The translations under genes were made by a program, and so were the position numbers. Of a stretch of 64,000 nucleotides of DNA, positions 63,744-64,000 are shown one piece after another. Source of the stretch: Lysobacterales bacterium (GTDB taxonomy: Bacteria; Pseudomonadota; Gammaproteobacteria; Xanthomonadales; Ahniellaceae); NCBI GenBank assembly GCA_016721845.1, contig JADKHK010000013.1, forward strand, positions 843,501 to 907,500, read 5' to 3'. The notes under the pieces were generated by a model, which was not told where the DNA came from, ran no database searches, and worked only from the letters and a program-made list of their open reading frames with translations. Each line of letters opens with the position of its first letter. Within the stretch, counting starts at the first letter, position 1.

Positions 63744-64000
63744 CGCACGACCGCTCGGCGCAAGCTCCGGTAGGAACGGCTCGACCAGCGCCATGTACTC
63801 CGACGAATGTTGAGGAGGACAAAGCTCGAGCGCAGAAACGAACTCCATAGGCGGACAGTAACCATGCGCCTCGACATAGTGCCGAATCAACACTGGAGCA
63901 ACGTAGCAAACATGGTGTCCCGGAATTATGAGCTCACCTTTGCCGAGCGGGCCGGATTCCCCCGGACACAACGTGCATCGATGCGGACCGCAGAAGTCGA
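63738..64000 (-). CDS. Cassette: Cys-rich protein, 5' end beyond the window
   Basis: At least 87 codons open to the edge. The visible N-terminal part has CGPHRCTLC and later HHVCYVAPVLIRHYVEAHGYC, a possible zinc site. The TAA stop is from the attC site. No start can be fixed. Confidence 0.65.
   Translation of the reverse strand, partial: DFCGPHRCTLCPGESGPLGKGELIIPGHHVCYVAPVLIRHYVEAHGYCPPMEFVSALELCPPQHSSEYMALVEPFLPELAPSGRAS

Noticed and set aside
50207..64000. A Tn7 with its own class 2 integron
   Set aside because: No intI2 is present, the tns genes lack TnsE, and the cassette array points the other way and uses chromosomal-type attC sites.

Overview
The window is GC-rich chromosomal DNA of a gammaproteobacterium, most likely of the Xanthomonadales/Lysobacterales (Rhodanobacteraceae or Dokdonella-like). 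The reasons are the gene order serC-serA-pheA-hisC-aroA followed later by cmk-rpsA-ihfB-lapA-lapB, an EfpL-type translation factor, large secreted proteins ending in a DGFE-type tail, and an integron cassette array. No rRNA or 16S-linked marker is present, so the placement is an inference from gene content.

Positions 1-50,000 are dense core genome with nearly every reading frame intact. From left to right: (1) ppc, truncated by the window edge, then a small Ala/Glu/Asp-repeat exported protein, efpL, an SDR dehydrogenase, a SleB-type hydrolase, a lipoprotein and a 1167-residue secreted Ig-like protein. (2) A storage-lipid neighbourhood at 9.9-16.7 kb: two phasins, an acyl-CoA-binding protein with a TetR regulator, a two-domain fatty acyl-CoA reductase, a patatin lipase and a PHA-system protein. 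(3) A signalling cluster at 16.8-22.1 kb: a cupredoxin-like secreted protein, a transmembrane receptor Ser/Thr kinase, a beta-barrel protein and a double-FHA membrane protein. (4) msrPQ. (5) The tightly overlapping serC-serA-pheA-hisC-aroA operon. (6) A 10-kb block with a DUF2189 protein, two diguanylate cyclases, a LysR regulator and a DMT transporter, an NCS2 permease and an FMO-type monooxygenase, which separates aroA from cmk. (7) cmk-rpsA-ihfB-lapA-lapB and a surface-polysaccharide run (WecA-like transferase, CapD/WbpM-like enzyme, galU), then a Cys/Met-type PLP enzyme and an SDR.

Positions 50,000-57,600 are accessory DNA with a visibly lower GC content. A Tn7-like transposition operon runs leftwards: a 110-residue protein of unknown function, then tnsA-like, tnsB, tnsC and tniQ, with four-base ATGA overlaps at most junctions. 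tnsC has two single-base frame changes and tniQ has one. A small DNA-binding-type protein and a divergent ORF interrupted by one in-frame TGA share a promoter region that carries a perfect 15-base inverted repeat. A short terminator-bounded stretch in this region may encode a small RNA.

Positions 57,600-64,000 are an integron cassette array. At least ten attC sites alternate with small ORFs on the minus strand, and several of those ORFs take their stop codon from the attC site. Most cassette products are membrane or exported proteins, plus a GNAT acetyltransferase and a Cdd1-like helix-hairpin-helix protein with a frameshift. One attC site is interrupted by a truncated IS1182-like element. 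No integrase gene lies in the window. The cassette orientation places any intI beyond the right edge, so the Tn7-like module sits at the distal end of the array.
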